Source: Victivallales bacterium (GTDB taxonomy: Bacteria; Verrucomicrobiota; Lentisphaeria; Victivallales; SZUA-371). Taken from it: 6,127 bases of DNA. The notes below the pieces were generated by a model. That model ran no database searches. It had not been told where the DNA came from and saw only the letters and a list, made by a program, of their open reading frames with translations. Below are positions 1 to 5,168 of this stretch, one piece after another. Both the position numbers and the translations under genes were made by a program. The stretch is taken from contig JAQUZV010000137.1 in assembly GCA_028691155.1 (NCBI GenBank), positions 1 to 6,127 on the forward strand. Reading direction: 5' to 3'. How positions within the stretch are numbered: the first letter of the stretch is position 1; each line of letters begins with the position of its first letter.

Positions 1-612
1 CCGGTCCATCATGATCATGGCATCGATAATCAGTTCCGGCATATGGTGGTAAATCCGGCAGCGGCCGATTTCCAGCAGCAGATTATAGGCAATGGCCGAA
101 CAGCGCAATTGGAACCCGTCTTCGCGTTGACGCAGTTCGGCCAGCATTTCATGCCACAGCCGCAGGAACCGTTCCGGTTTGTCGGGAACGATTTTGTTGA
201 GGTCGCTCAAGCCGGATCGGTCGATCAACTGTTCCACCATATTGCCGCCGAAGGCAATCGTGATCTTTTTCACCATCGGCTGATCGACCAGCACTTCATG
301 GTCGCTGCCGCGATGCAACAAATAGAGCTCTCCGGCATTGATGCGTTGGCAATTGCCGTTTCGGGCCAGCAGCAGCGAGCCCTGTTCCACCATTTCGATC
401 GTACACAATTCGTAACCAAGACACTTGCGGTAACAGCCGTTGACCCATTCGTCCCGTCGGCAGAAATCCACCGTCAACGGCAATTCCGGCAACAGTTTTC
501 TGGGCACATCGGCAACATAGGCGTGATGAGGATATTTGCCGACATTGATCCCGTAAGTTGATGCCTGTCCGTTGCTGTAAAGCAATGGAATTGAAGATTT
601 AGGTTCCAGCAT
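1..612 (-). CDS. AraC-family transcriptional regulator with N-terminal cupin-like sensor domain (partial, 3' end outside window)
   Basis: The minus strand is open for 204 codons from ATG at 612 to the window edge. GGAGGAG at 622-616 precedes the ATG and decides the start. Residues about 50-125 read like the AraC-type ligand-binding cupin: a strand-rich run followed by NAGELYLLHRGSDHEV (residues 92-107), which matches the family pattern of Gly-Asp/Glu, hydrophobics, then a Gly-x-x-His turn. Residues 145-204 are helical and end in PELIIDAMIMMDR, which resembles the helix leading into the AraC helix-turn-helix pair; that DNA-binding domain itself lies beyond the edge. In the family, the cupin senses a small ligand, often a sugar, and the C-terminus binds promoter DNA; no ligand can be read here. 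Cysteines at 51, 60, 64, 70 and 88 are more frequent than usual. Family assignment is an inference from the N-terminal domain alone. Confidence 0.78.
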   Translation of the reverse strand, partial: MLEPKSSIPLLYSNGQASTYGINVGKYPHHAYVADVPRKLLPELPLTVDFCRRDEWVNGCYRKCLGYELCTIEMVEQGSLLLARNGNCQRINAGELYLLHRGSDHEVLVDQPMVKKITIAFGGNMVEQLIDRSGLSDLNKIVPDKPERFLRLWHEMLAELRQREDGFQLRCSAIAYNLLLEIGRCRIYHHMPELIIDAMIMMDR

Positions 613-615
613 TTT

Positions 616-622
616 CTCCTCC
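616..622 (-). promoter_or_regulatory. Strong ribosome binding site of the AraC-family gene
   Basis: Read on the minus strand this is GGAGGAG followed by AAA and the ATG at 612. It is nearly a full anti-16S match and supports 612 as the start. Confidence 0.75.
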
Positions 623-744
623 GATCGCCACTATTGAAATCATATCGGGACAGGATCGCTTCCGGCGACAATCATAACGATTACCGCAAGGAAACAATTG
701 TTTTCAAGCCCCGTATAACCCTCTTAATTAAAATAACTTGCATG

Positions 745-762
745 ACGGTAATTTATCACCGT
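745..762. repeat. 18-bp imperfect inverted repeat, possible operator
   Basis: The arms ACGGTAAT (745-752) and ATCACCGT (755-762) are complementary at 7 of 8 positions around a 2-base centre. It lies about 135 bases upstream of the AraC-family start in AT-rich DNA. A two-fold symmetric site of this size would suit a dimeric regulator, but no partner is known. Confidence 0.35.
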
Positions 763-793
763 TGGAACGATTTTGAAAACAGTGGAAAGCTAT

Positions 794-832
794 ATGCATT
801 TATATTGCATATATGCAAAGATGTGTTGCAAC
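794..832. repeat. Cluster of TGCA-centred palindromes, possible operator array
   Basis: Three perfect palindromes follow each other: ATGCAT (794-799), the 14-bp TTGCATATATGCAA (805-818) and GTTGCAAC (825-832). TGCA occurs four times in 36 bases (795, 806, 814, 827). The cluster lies about 180-220 bases upstream of the AraC-family start, in the AT-rich part of the intergenic region. Binding by any regulator is inference. Confidence 0.4.
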
Positions 833-1088
833 CTATTCCTCCTGGAAATTGGTGGTCTCTGAGTTTGTGCTTGATTGGAAAACTCATTACCATAGGAGAA
901 AAAACCGTTGCGGTCACGCCGGTCCGGGCCGTTTGTGGCTCTGGCATAATCGGCCGGCGCGGAAAAAAAGGGGGGAAGGCAAGACCATGATGCCGCGGGA
1001 GGGAATGCTTTTCCGGAAGAGATTTGACGGCATTGCTGTGAGGAGACAGGATCTGGTCTTCATATACACCTTCGCTTTCTTGGGGTTG

Positions 1089-1135
1089 GCCTGATCCTTC
1101 CGCACCCGGTGATCGGGATGAGGGAAATATCAGGC
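1089..1135. other. Compound hairpin, possible structured RNA or transcript end
   Basis: Outer arms GCCTGAT (1089-1095) and ATCAGGC (1129-1135) pair perfectly. Inside them TTCC (1098-1101) pairs with GGAA (1123-1126), and CCCG (1105-1108) pairs with CGGG (1114-1117) around a GTGAT loop, giving 15 base pairs broken by two internal loops. It folds equally on either strand. No T-run follows in either direction, so it is not a standard intrinsic terminator. It lies about 150 bases downstream of the thiF stop. Confidence 0.35.
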
Positions 1136-1281
1136 GTTCCTTATCCCTTTGACCATAATTTTAACCGAAAGTTGCGGGAAAGTCTACTGTTTTTATGAAA
1201 ATTAAACGATTCTTCCCCATATTTGGCTCATTTGCTGTTTTTTGGGGGGAACAGAATGCGGATGGGGCGGGGGGATAGAGA

Positions 1282-1908
1282 TCAGGGTTTTTCTCCGGCC
1301 AGCAGTCGAATGGCACAATGCGCCTGCGCCGCCGCCGCCGCCATAACCCGGGAGGCCACGGTGCCGCACCCGTCGGCGATTTCGCTGACGCCGTCGCCGA
1401 TCAGATACAAGCCGGGGGCGGGGGAGACGGTCCGCAGCTCTTCCAGGCGGCCGATGCCGCCGATGCCGGAAACGGCCACCAGCGGGATGCCGCGACGTTG
1501 CATAAGGACAAAACGGACCAATGCGGCTTTGGCTTCGGGGACGTCGAAGCATTCGCAGATCAGATTGACGTCGGCGGGGATAGCGGCGGCAAAGTTTTTT
1601 TCCGACAGCCATAAGGGCCGTGTTTCAACCGGTAATTCCGGGACAATTTCCCGCAGATTGTCCCGCAGGGCCGTAACCTTGGGGCAGCCGATCTGGTTCA
1701 TGGTATAAGCCTGGCGGTTGAGATTGGACAGACTGACCCGGTCGAAATCCGCCACGATCAGGCGGCCGATCCCGGCCCGGGCCAACATGATGGCCACGTT
1801 CGACCCCAGGCCGCCGGCGCCGGCAATGAAGACGGTGGCTCCTTGCAGTATCGCGGTCAGTCCCGGCGGGTTGGCCGCCCAGCGTTCCTGCGTTTCTATT
1901 CCGTCCAT
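1282..1908 (-). CDS. thiF: ThiF-family adenylyltransferase for the sulfur carrier ThiS (short form)
   Basis: A 208-residue E1-like enzyme. Family members use ATP to adenylate the C-terminal glycine of ThiS, which is then sulfurated for the thiazole half of thiamine. The nucleotide-binding loop GAGGLGS is at residues 30-36. It is followed by the acidic DFD at 54-56, the SNLNRQ signature at 61-66, the conserved lysine in GCPK (K77) and the catalytic-type aspartate in ECFD (D122). The CXXC zinc pairs of E. coli ThiF and MoeB are absent and the chain is shorter than their roughly 250 residues. That fits the short ThiF subfamily usually encoded beside ThiS, rather than MoeB or HesA. The ATG at 1908 lies 6 bases after the thiS stop, with GGGGGA about 10 bases upstream. 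An overlapping ATG at 1918 opens a different frame and is ignored. This is the last gene of the operon. Confidence 0.9.
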   Translation of the reverse strand: MDGIETQERWAANPPGLTAILQGATVFIAGAGGLGSNVAIMLARAGIGRLIVADFDRVSLSNLNRQAYTMNQIGCPKVTALRDNLREIVPELPVETRPLWLSEKNFAAAIPADVNLICECFDVPEAKAALVRFVLMQRRGIPLVAVSGIGGIGRLEELRTVSPAPGLYLIGDGVSEIADGCGTVASRVMAAAAAQAHCAIRLLAGEKP

Positions 1909-1914
1909 GGTTGG

Positions 1915-2118
1915 TCATCCCCCGCCGACGAAGGACAGCAGGTCCAGCTTATCATTATCCGCCAGGACCATGGTGCCGTATTGTTCCGGCGGCACGGCTT
2001 CCCCGTTGACCAGGCAGACCGTACTGCGGGTGTTCAGTTTCAGCGCCGCCAATATTTCCTTCAGCCCGGCGGTGGCGGCGGGAAATTCACGTTCGGTGCC
2101 GTTGATGACCAGTTTCAT
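1915..2118 (-). CDS. thiS: Sulfur carrier protein ThiS
   Basis: A 67-residue ubiquitin-fold protein, the usual ThiS length. It begins MKLVINGTERE, continues through the conserved VCLVNGEAVPPEQY (residues 34-47) and ADNDKLDLLSFVGGG, and ends in the glycine tail that ThiF adenylates and that carries the thiocarboxylate. A final VGGG, rather than just GG, is also found in other ThiS proteins such as that of B. subtilis. The reading frame extends upstream to an ATG at 2157. That start would lie inside rng and add 13 residues unlike the family, so ATG 2118 is preferred. It starts 5 bases after the rng stop, and no strong Shine-Dalgarno is visible, which suggests translational coupling to rng. The partner thiF follows 6 bases later. 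Neither the synthase ThiG nor the dehydroglycine supplier ThiH or ThiO is in the window. Confidence 0.92.
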   Translation of the reverse strand: MKLVINGTEREFPAATAGLKEILAALKLNTRSTVCLVNGEAVPPEQYGTMVLADNDKLDLLSFVGGG

Positions 2119-3154
2119 GATGATCAGAATTCCACATTGGTGACCGGATCGATGCAACGAAATTCTTCGTAATGCATATTGGAATCGGCGCGGAAAGAGA
2201 GACTTTTGCCGTATTTATTTTCCAGTTCGAGGAGAATATTGGCGTCTTCGTTCTTGAGCCGGGCCAGGACTTCGGGATGCATGGTAATCCGGATTTCGAG
2301 ATCTTTTTTATTTTGGTGATGGCTCTTCAGAATTTCCTGCAGCCGCCGTTGAATTTCGACGCTGACGCTCATGGCCGACTGGATCTTGCCGCTGCCCTTG
2401 CAATAGGGGCAGGTGTCGAAAACGGTGTTTTTCAGACTTTCATGTTCGCGTTGCCGGGTCATTTCCATCAGGCCGAGTTTGCTCAACGGCAGCACCTTGG
2501 TTTTGGCCCGGTCGTTGCGGACCAGCCGCCGCATGGTTTTGAACAGATTTTCGCGGTCGGCCTGGCTGCGCATGTCGATGAAGTCAATCACCACCAGTCC
2601 GCCGATATTGCGCAAACGCAGCTGGCGTGCCACCTCTTCGGCGGCTTCGAGGTTGGTCTGGAGGATGGCTTCCGGCTGGTCTTTGGGTTTTTTGCCCCGG
2701 CCGGTGTTGACGTCGATGGCGATCAATGCTTCGGTTTCATCGATGCAGAGATAACCGCCGCTGGGCAGCGGCACTTCGCGCTTGAAGATATCGATAACCT
2801 GTTCGTTGATATGGAATTGCTGGAAGATCGGGGTGGGCCCGTTGTACAATTTGATTTTTGACGCGGTTCTGGTGCCGACGAAGCGGGTAATGGCCCTGCG
2901 CAGTTTATGGAAAGCTTCTTCGCTGTCCACCGTGATGGCCTCGATGTCTTCGGTCATGAAGTCGCGCACCGTGCGTTCCAGCAACGTGGGTTCGTTGTAA
3001 ACCACCGACGGGACCCGGGGGCGTTCCAGTCGGGTTTCGACCTGATGCCAGGCGTCGAGCAGCATGTCGAGGTCGCGTTTGAAAAAGATGCGTTTGCGGC
3101 CTTCGCCGACGGTACGGCAAATAACGCCCATGCCTTCCGGGACATCCAGTTCCG

Positions 3155-3170
3155 ACAGAATCTGCGCAGC
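3155..3170 (-). other. Frameshift site in rng
   Basis: The first frame (3829 to 2954, 291 codons) matches RNase E/G up to ENRKERERLRR and then becomes unlike the family (FCRNWMSRKAW). The frame that continues the family reads ILSELDVPEGMGVICRTVGEG and runs to the stop at 2124; its first in-frame ATG is at 3131. That second frame has a TAA at 3200-3198, so the shift must fall below 3198. Family homology puts it next to the AGA codon at 3163-3161. Restoring one base there, or stepping back one base after AGA, gives a seamless RLRR-ILSELD. No slippery heptamer is present (the local codons are CGC AGA TTC). Confidence 0.85.
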
Positions 3171-3775
3171 CGTTCGCGCTCCTTGCGGTTTTCGATTTTA
3201 CTGGACAAGCCCAGATGATCGGAATAGGGCAGCAGGACCAGATAACGACCGGGAATGGAGATGTTGGTGGTGACGCGGGCGCCCTTGGTGCCGATCGGTC
3301 CTTTGACCACCTGAACCAGAACCTCCGATTTGGGCGGGAACAGCGCCGGGATATCCTTGACGGTGATCTTCCGCTGGCGACGGCGCTTTTCGTTCTCCTG
3401 GATTTCCCGGGATTTGGATGCTTTGCCGAAAAGTTTCCGGAGCCGTTCGGAAAAACTGCTGCCGTTCTTTTTGGTGGCGGTGACGTTGTCCTTCTGAATT
3501 TTATCCGCCATGTCATAGGTTACCGGAAGCATGTCCCAGTAATGGATAAAAGCATTCTTCTCCGCGCCGATATCGACGAAGGCCGCCTGCAGCGAATTTT
3601 CCAGATTGACGATGCGGGCCAGATAGATGGAACCGACCACCGGTTCCTCATGGGCCCGTTCGATCTGGTATTCCTCCAGACGGTTGTTTTTGACCAGGGC
3701 CACCCTGGTTTCGAGTTTTTCACAGTTGATGAAGAGTTTTTTTCTTTCCGCCGGATTAGTGCCGGAAATTCCGAC

Positions 3776-3820
3776 CTCTTCGTTTTCTTCTTCGTTTTCT
3801 TTTTCGTTTTCTTTTTCGTT
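3776..3820 (-). repeat. 12-bp tandem repeat encoding Asn-Glu-Lys/Glu-Glu at the rng N-terminus
   Basis: On the minus strand the unit AACGAAAAAGAA occurs twice, then once as AACGAAGAAGAA, then as a partial AACGAAGAA, about 3.75 copies. Each unit adds four residues (NEKE or NEEE), so copy-number changes keep the reading frame. The repeat gives the protein a highly charged, probably disordered start before the S1-like domain. Confidence 0.85.
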
Positions 3821-3860
3821 TGAAGCCATAAAATTTTCTTCCGAGTAATAAAATTGTTTT

Positions 3861-4808
3861 TTACAGTATGGTCCCGACGGCGATACGGCAACCGCGCAGA
3901 AAATCGGCGCCGCTCATCTCTTTTTTTCCTTCGGGGACTACTTGCGACAGTTCCAGGGCGCCGTCGCCGCAGGCGACGATCCACTGCCTTTTGTCGGCCC
4001 GGAGCACTTCACCGGGTCGGCCGGTCATTTCAGGTACGACTCCGGCGGCGGTAAGGCGTAAAGTCAGATTTCTGCCGCCATGTTCCAGGTGGAAGCAGGC
4101 GCCCGGCCACGGGTAATATCCCCGTACCATGGCGTCGATTTCTCCGGCGGTCTTATGCCAGTCGATCAGGCCGTGCTCCTTGTGGAGCTTGTGAGTCAAC
4201 TTCGCGGCGGTGGGACATTGCGGCATGGCCGGCAACGTGCCGGCGGCGATTTCGGCCAGCACTTCCGGAGTCCGATGTGCTGCCAGCCGGCCCAGAATAT
4301 GTTCCAGACGCATGGCGTTTTCCGTTCCGTCCAGCCGATATTCGTACCGGCGGTAGATCGCGCCGGTATCCAGTCCCTCCGCCATTTTCATGAACGTAAT
4401 ACCGGTAACTTCTTCCTGATCGATGATGGCCGCCGCGATCGGCGACGCCCCGCGGTAACGCGGGAGCAACGACGCATGAATGTTCACGCAAACCGCGCCG
4501 TCCAGATACAAAATTTCCTTTTTCAGCAATTGCCCGAACGAAATCACCAGGATAATGTCGGGGCGCAATGCCTTCAAATGCGCGATGAATTCCGGCGCAT
4601 TGACTGAAGGTATCTTATCAATCGGGTGGTGGTGTGCCGCCGCCCATTCTCCGACCGGAGTCGGGGTCAGGCGACGGTGCCGTCCGGCCGGCCGGTCGAC
4701 CTGGGTCCCTGTTCCCACCAGATCGATTGCGGGACAAGCCGACAGCGCTTCCAGCACCGGAACGGCAATCGCTCCGGCGCCGAGAAAATAGACCCGTAAT
4801 TTTTCCAT
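3861..4808 (-). CDS. fmt: Methionyl-tRNA formyltransferase
   Basis: A 315-residue cytoplasmic enzyme, the normal Fmt length. It transfers a formyl group from 10-formyltetrahydrofolate to initiator Met-tRNA. The folate-binding Rossmann domain holds the catalytic triad: N109 and H111 in NIHASLLPRYRGASPI (109-124), and D147 in AEGLDTG. These correspond to N106, H108 and D144 of E. coli Fmt. DRPAGRHRRLTPTPV (38-52) matches the usual DRPxGRGxxLxPxPV stretch. The C-terminal domain, from about residue 205, carries KLTHKLHKEHGLIDW and VRGYYPWPGA, typical of the tRNA-binding half. The first loop is GAGAIAVPVLEAL where most Fmt proteins have GTPxFAVPxLxxL, a mild variant. It is the first gene of the probable operon. 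ATG 4808 lacks a strong Shine-Dalgarno, but the family alignment starts right there. No def gene, a common neighbour, is visible. Confidence 0.95.
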   Translation of the reverse strand: MEKLRVYFLGAGAIAVPVLEALSACPAIDLVGTGTQVDRPAGRHRRLTPTPVGEWAAAHHHPIDKIPSVNAPEFIAHLKALRPDIILVISFGQLLKKEILYLDGAVCVNIHASLLPRYRGASPIAAAIIDQEEVTGITFMKMAEGLDTGAIYRRYEYRLDGTENAMRLEHILGRLAAHRTPEVLAEIAAGTLPAMPQCPTAAKLTHKLHKEHGLIDWHKTAGEIDAMVRGYYPWPGACFHLEHGGRNLTLRLTAAGVVPEMTGRPGEVLRADKRQWIVACGDGALELSQVVPEGKKEMSGADFLRGCRIAVGTIL

Positions 4809-4932
4809 GATATATCAACAATCCCTATATCGTTGCCCATTTCGCAGCCGGGAGTTGGTGGTTCGGGGCCGGTTGCCGCGGCATCCCGGAAGCAAAAATT
4901 CTTCTCGGTTCAACTCTCCCTAATAAAACCAT

Positions 4933-4961
4933 AATATATCTCCCGTTTTTTATAATAACAA
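4933..4961 (-). promoter_or_regulatory. Candidate sigma70-type promoter for the fmt-rng-thiS-thiF operon
   Basis: On the minus strand the -35 is TTGTTA (4961-4956), the spacer is 17 bases, and the -10 is TATATT (4938-4933). The hexamers match the consensus at 4 and 5 of 6 positions. The predicted start near 4926 leaves a leader of about 118 bases before fmt. Surrounding AT-richness makes chance matches more likely. Confidence 0.4.
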
Positions 4962-5061
4962 ATCCGGATATGTCGGTCGGGCAAAAAAATCCTCCGGCTT
5001 GTCCCCGCAACGATCGTTCCGCTGCGGGAGAAACGGTTCTCGAATGTGGTGCGGCAACGGG

Positions 5062-5075
5062 TTTTCCCGGGAAAA
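5062..5075. repeat. Perfect 14-bp palindrome upstream of the two-component gene promoter
   Basis: TTTTCCCGGGAAAA is a perfect inverted repeat. It ends 13 bases before the candidate -35 at 5089 and sits between two similar words, GCAACGGG and GCAACCGGG. The position suits an operator or activator site, but no protein is identified. Confidence 0.45.
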
Positions 5076-5088
5076 TTTGCAACCGGGA

Positions 5089-5117
5089 TTGGCATGTTGC
5101 GGTCGGCCGGTTATATT
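5089..5117 (+). promoter_or_regulatory. Candidate sigma70-type promoter for the receiver/kinase gene
   Basis: TTGGCA (5089-5094) and TATATT (5112-5117) are separated by exactly 17 bases, and each matches the consensus at 5 of 6 positions. The predicted start near 5124 gives a leader of about 45 bases to the ATG at 5169. Confidence 0.5.
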
Positions 5118-5168
5118 GACGATGATGGCAGTACTTCAAGGAATCGCTCATAAGGCGCGGGGAAAGGC

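Larger units (their letters stand above)
613..1281. other. 669-base intergenic region without a convincing gene
   Basis: Several short open frames exist on both strands here (for example 634-990 and 813-1094 plus, 756-947 and 914-1105 minus). None has a recognisable domain, and their translations are rich in Arg, Pro and Trp without family patterns. The stretch from about 690 to 820 is AT-rich and carries inverted repeats (745-762, 794-832), so it probably contains the control region of the AraC-family gene. The stretch 1089-1135 can fold into a compound hairpin. I see no tRNA, no CRISPR array, and no clear rho-independent terminator for the operon that ends at 1282. Confidence 0.6.
2124..3829 (-). 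pseudogene. rng: Ribonuclease E/G family endoribonuclease, interrupted by a one-base frameshift
   Basis: RNase E/G cleaves single-stranded RNA in rRNA maturation and mRNA decay. Joining the two frames gives about 568 residues, against 489 in E. coli RNase G. Residues 1-30 are a charged Asn-Glu-Lys repeat. An S1-like region follows (about 40-190), including SLQAAFVDIGAEKNAFIHY, with a basic insert (about 115-150) inside it. Then come ISIPGRYLVLLPYSDHLG and the break at residue 223. In the second frame are the RNase H-like and DNase I-like parts: SKIKLYNG, PSGGYLCIDETEALIAIDVN with catalytic-type D373, GGLVVIDFIDM with D416, and the zinc-link CPYC (C474, C477). The 43- and 58-residue spacings of these motifs equal those around D303, D346 and C404 in E. 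coli RNase E. The ATG at 3829 has GGAAG about 10 bases upstream and lies 31 bases after the fmt stop. The break may be a true mutation or a sequencing error. Confidence 0.88.
4809..5168. other. Divergent intergenic promoter region between fmt and the two-component gene
   Basis: This 360-base stretch separates two divergent genes. It contains a candidate promoter for each direction (4933-4961 minus, 5089-5117 plus) and a 14-bp palindrome at 5062-5075. Smaller symmetric elements are TGCCGCGGCA (4874-4883) and AACGATCGTT (5009-5018). The latter overlaps a 6-bp stem formed by CCCGCA (5004-5009) and TGCGGG (5023-5028). A minus-strand open frame across 4825-5151 has no family pattern and is not called as a gene. 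Confidence 0.6.

Noticed and set aside
43..561. Plus-strand open frame of 172 codons at the left edge
   Set aside because: It lies antisense to the AraC-family gene. Its Gln/His/Phe-rich translation is typical of a complement frame, and the minus strand shows clear family patterns and a strong ribosome binding site.
634..1094. Short plus-strand open frames in the large intergenic region (634-990 from TTG, 813-1094 from ATG)
   Set aside because: No good ribosome binding site, no recognisable domain, and composition unlike the neighbouring genes. A very small gene near 987-1091 cannot be ruled out but is not supported.
1235..1254. CTGTT...AACAG hairpin after thiF as an intrinsic terminator
   Set aside because: The stem is only 5 base pairs with a 10-base loop, and no T-run follows in the direction of thiF transcription.
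1625..1918. ATG at 1918 overlapping the thiS stop as a thiF start
   Set aside because: It opens a different frame with an Arg/Gly-rich shadow translation; thiF is clearly in the frame from ATG 1908.
2172..2861. Plus-strand open frame of 229 codons
   Set aside because: It is antisense to the catalytic half of rng, which carries conserved motifs; the plus frame has none.
3215..3823. Plus-strand open frame of 202 codons ending in a Phe-Val repeat
   Set aside because: It is antisense to the N-terminal half of rng. The Phe/Val repeat is just the complement of the NEKE-coding repeat.
4825..5151. Minus-strand open frame of 108 codons upstream of fmt
   Set aside because: It crosses both candidate promoters and the palindromes, has no family pattern, and is mixed in base composition like non-coding DNA.
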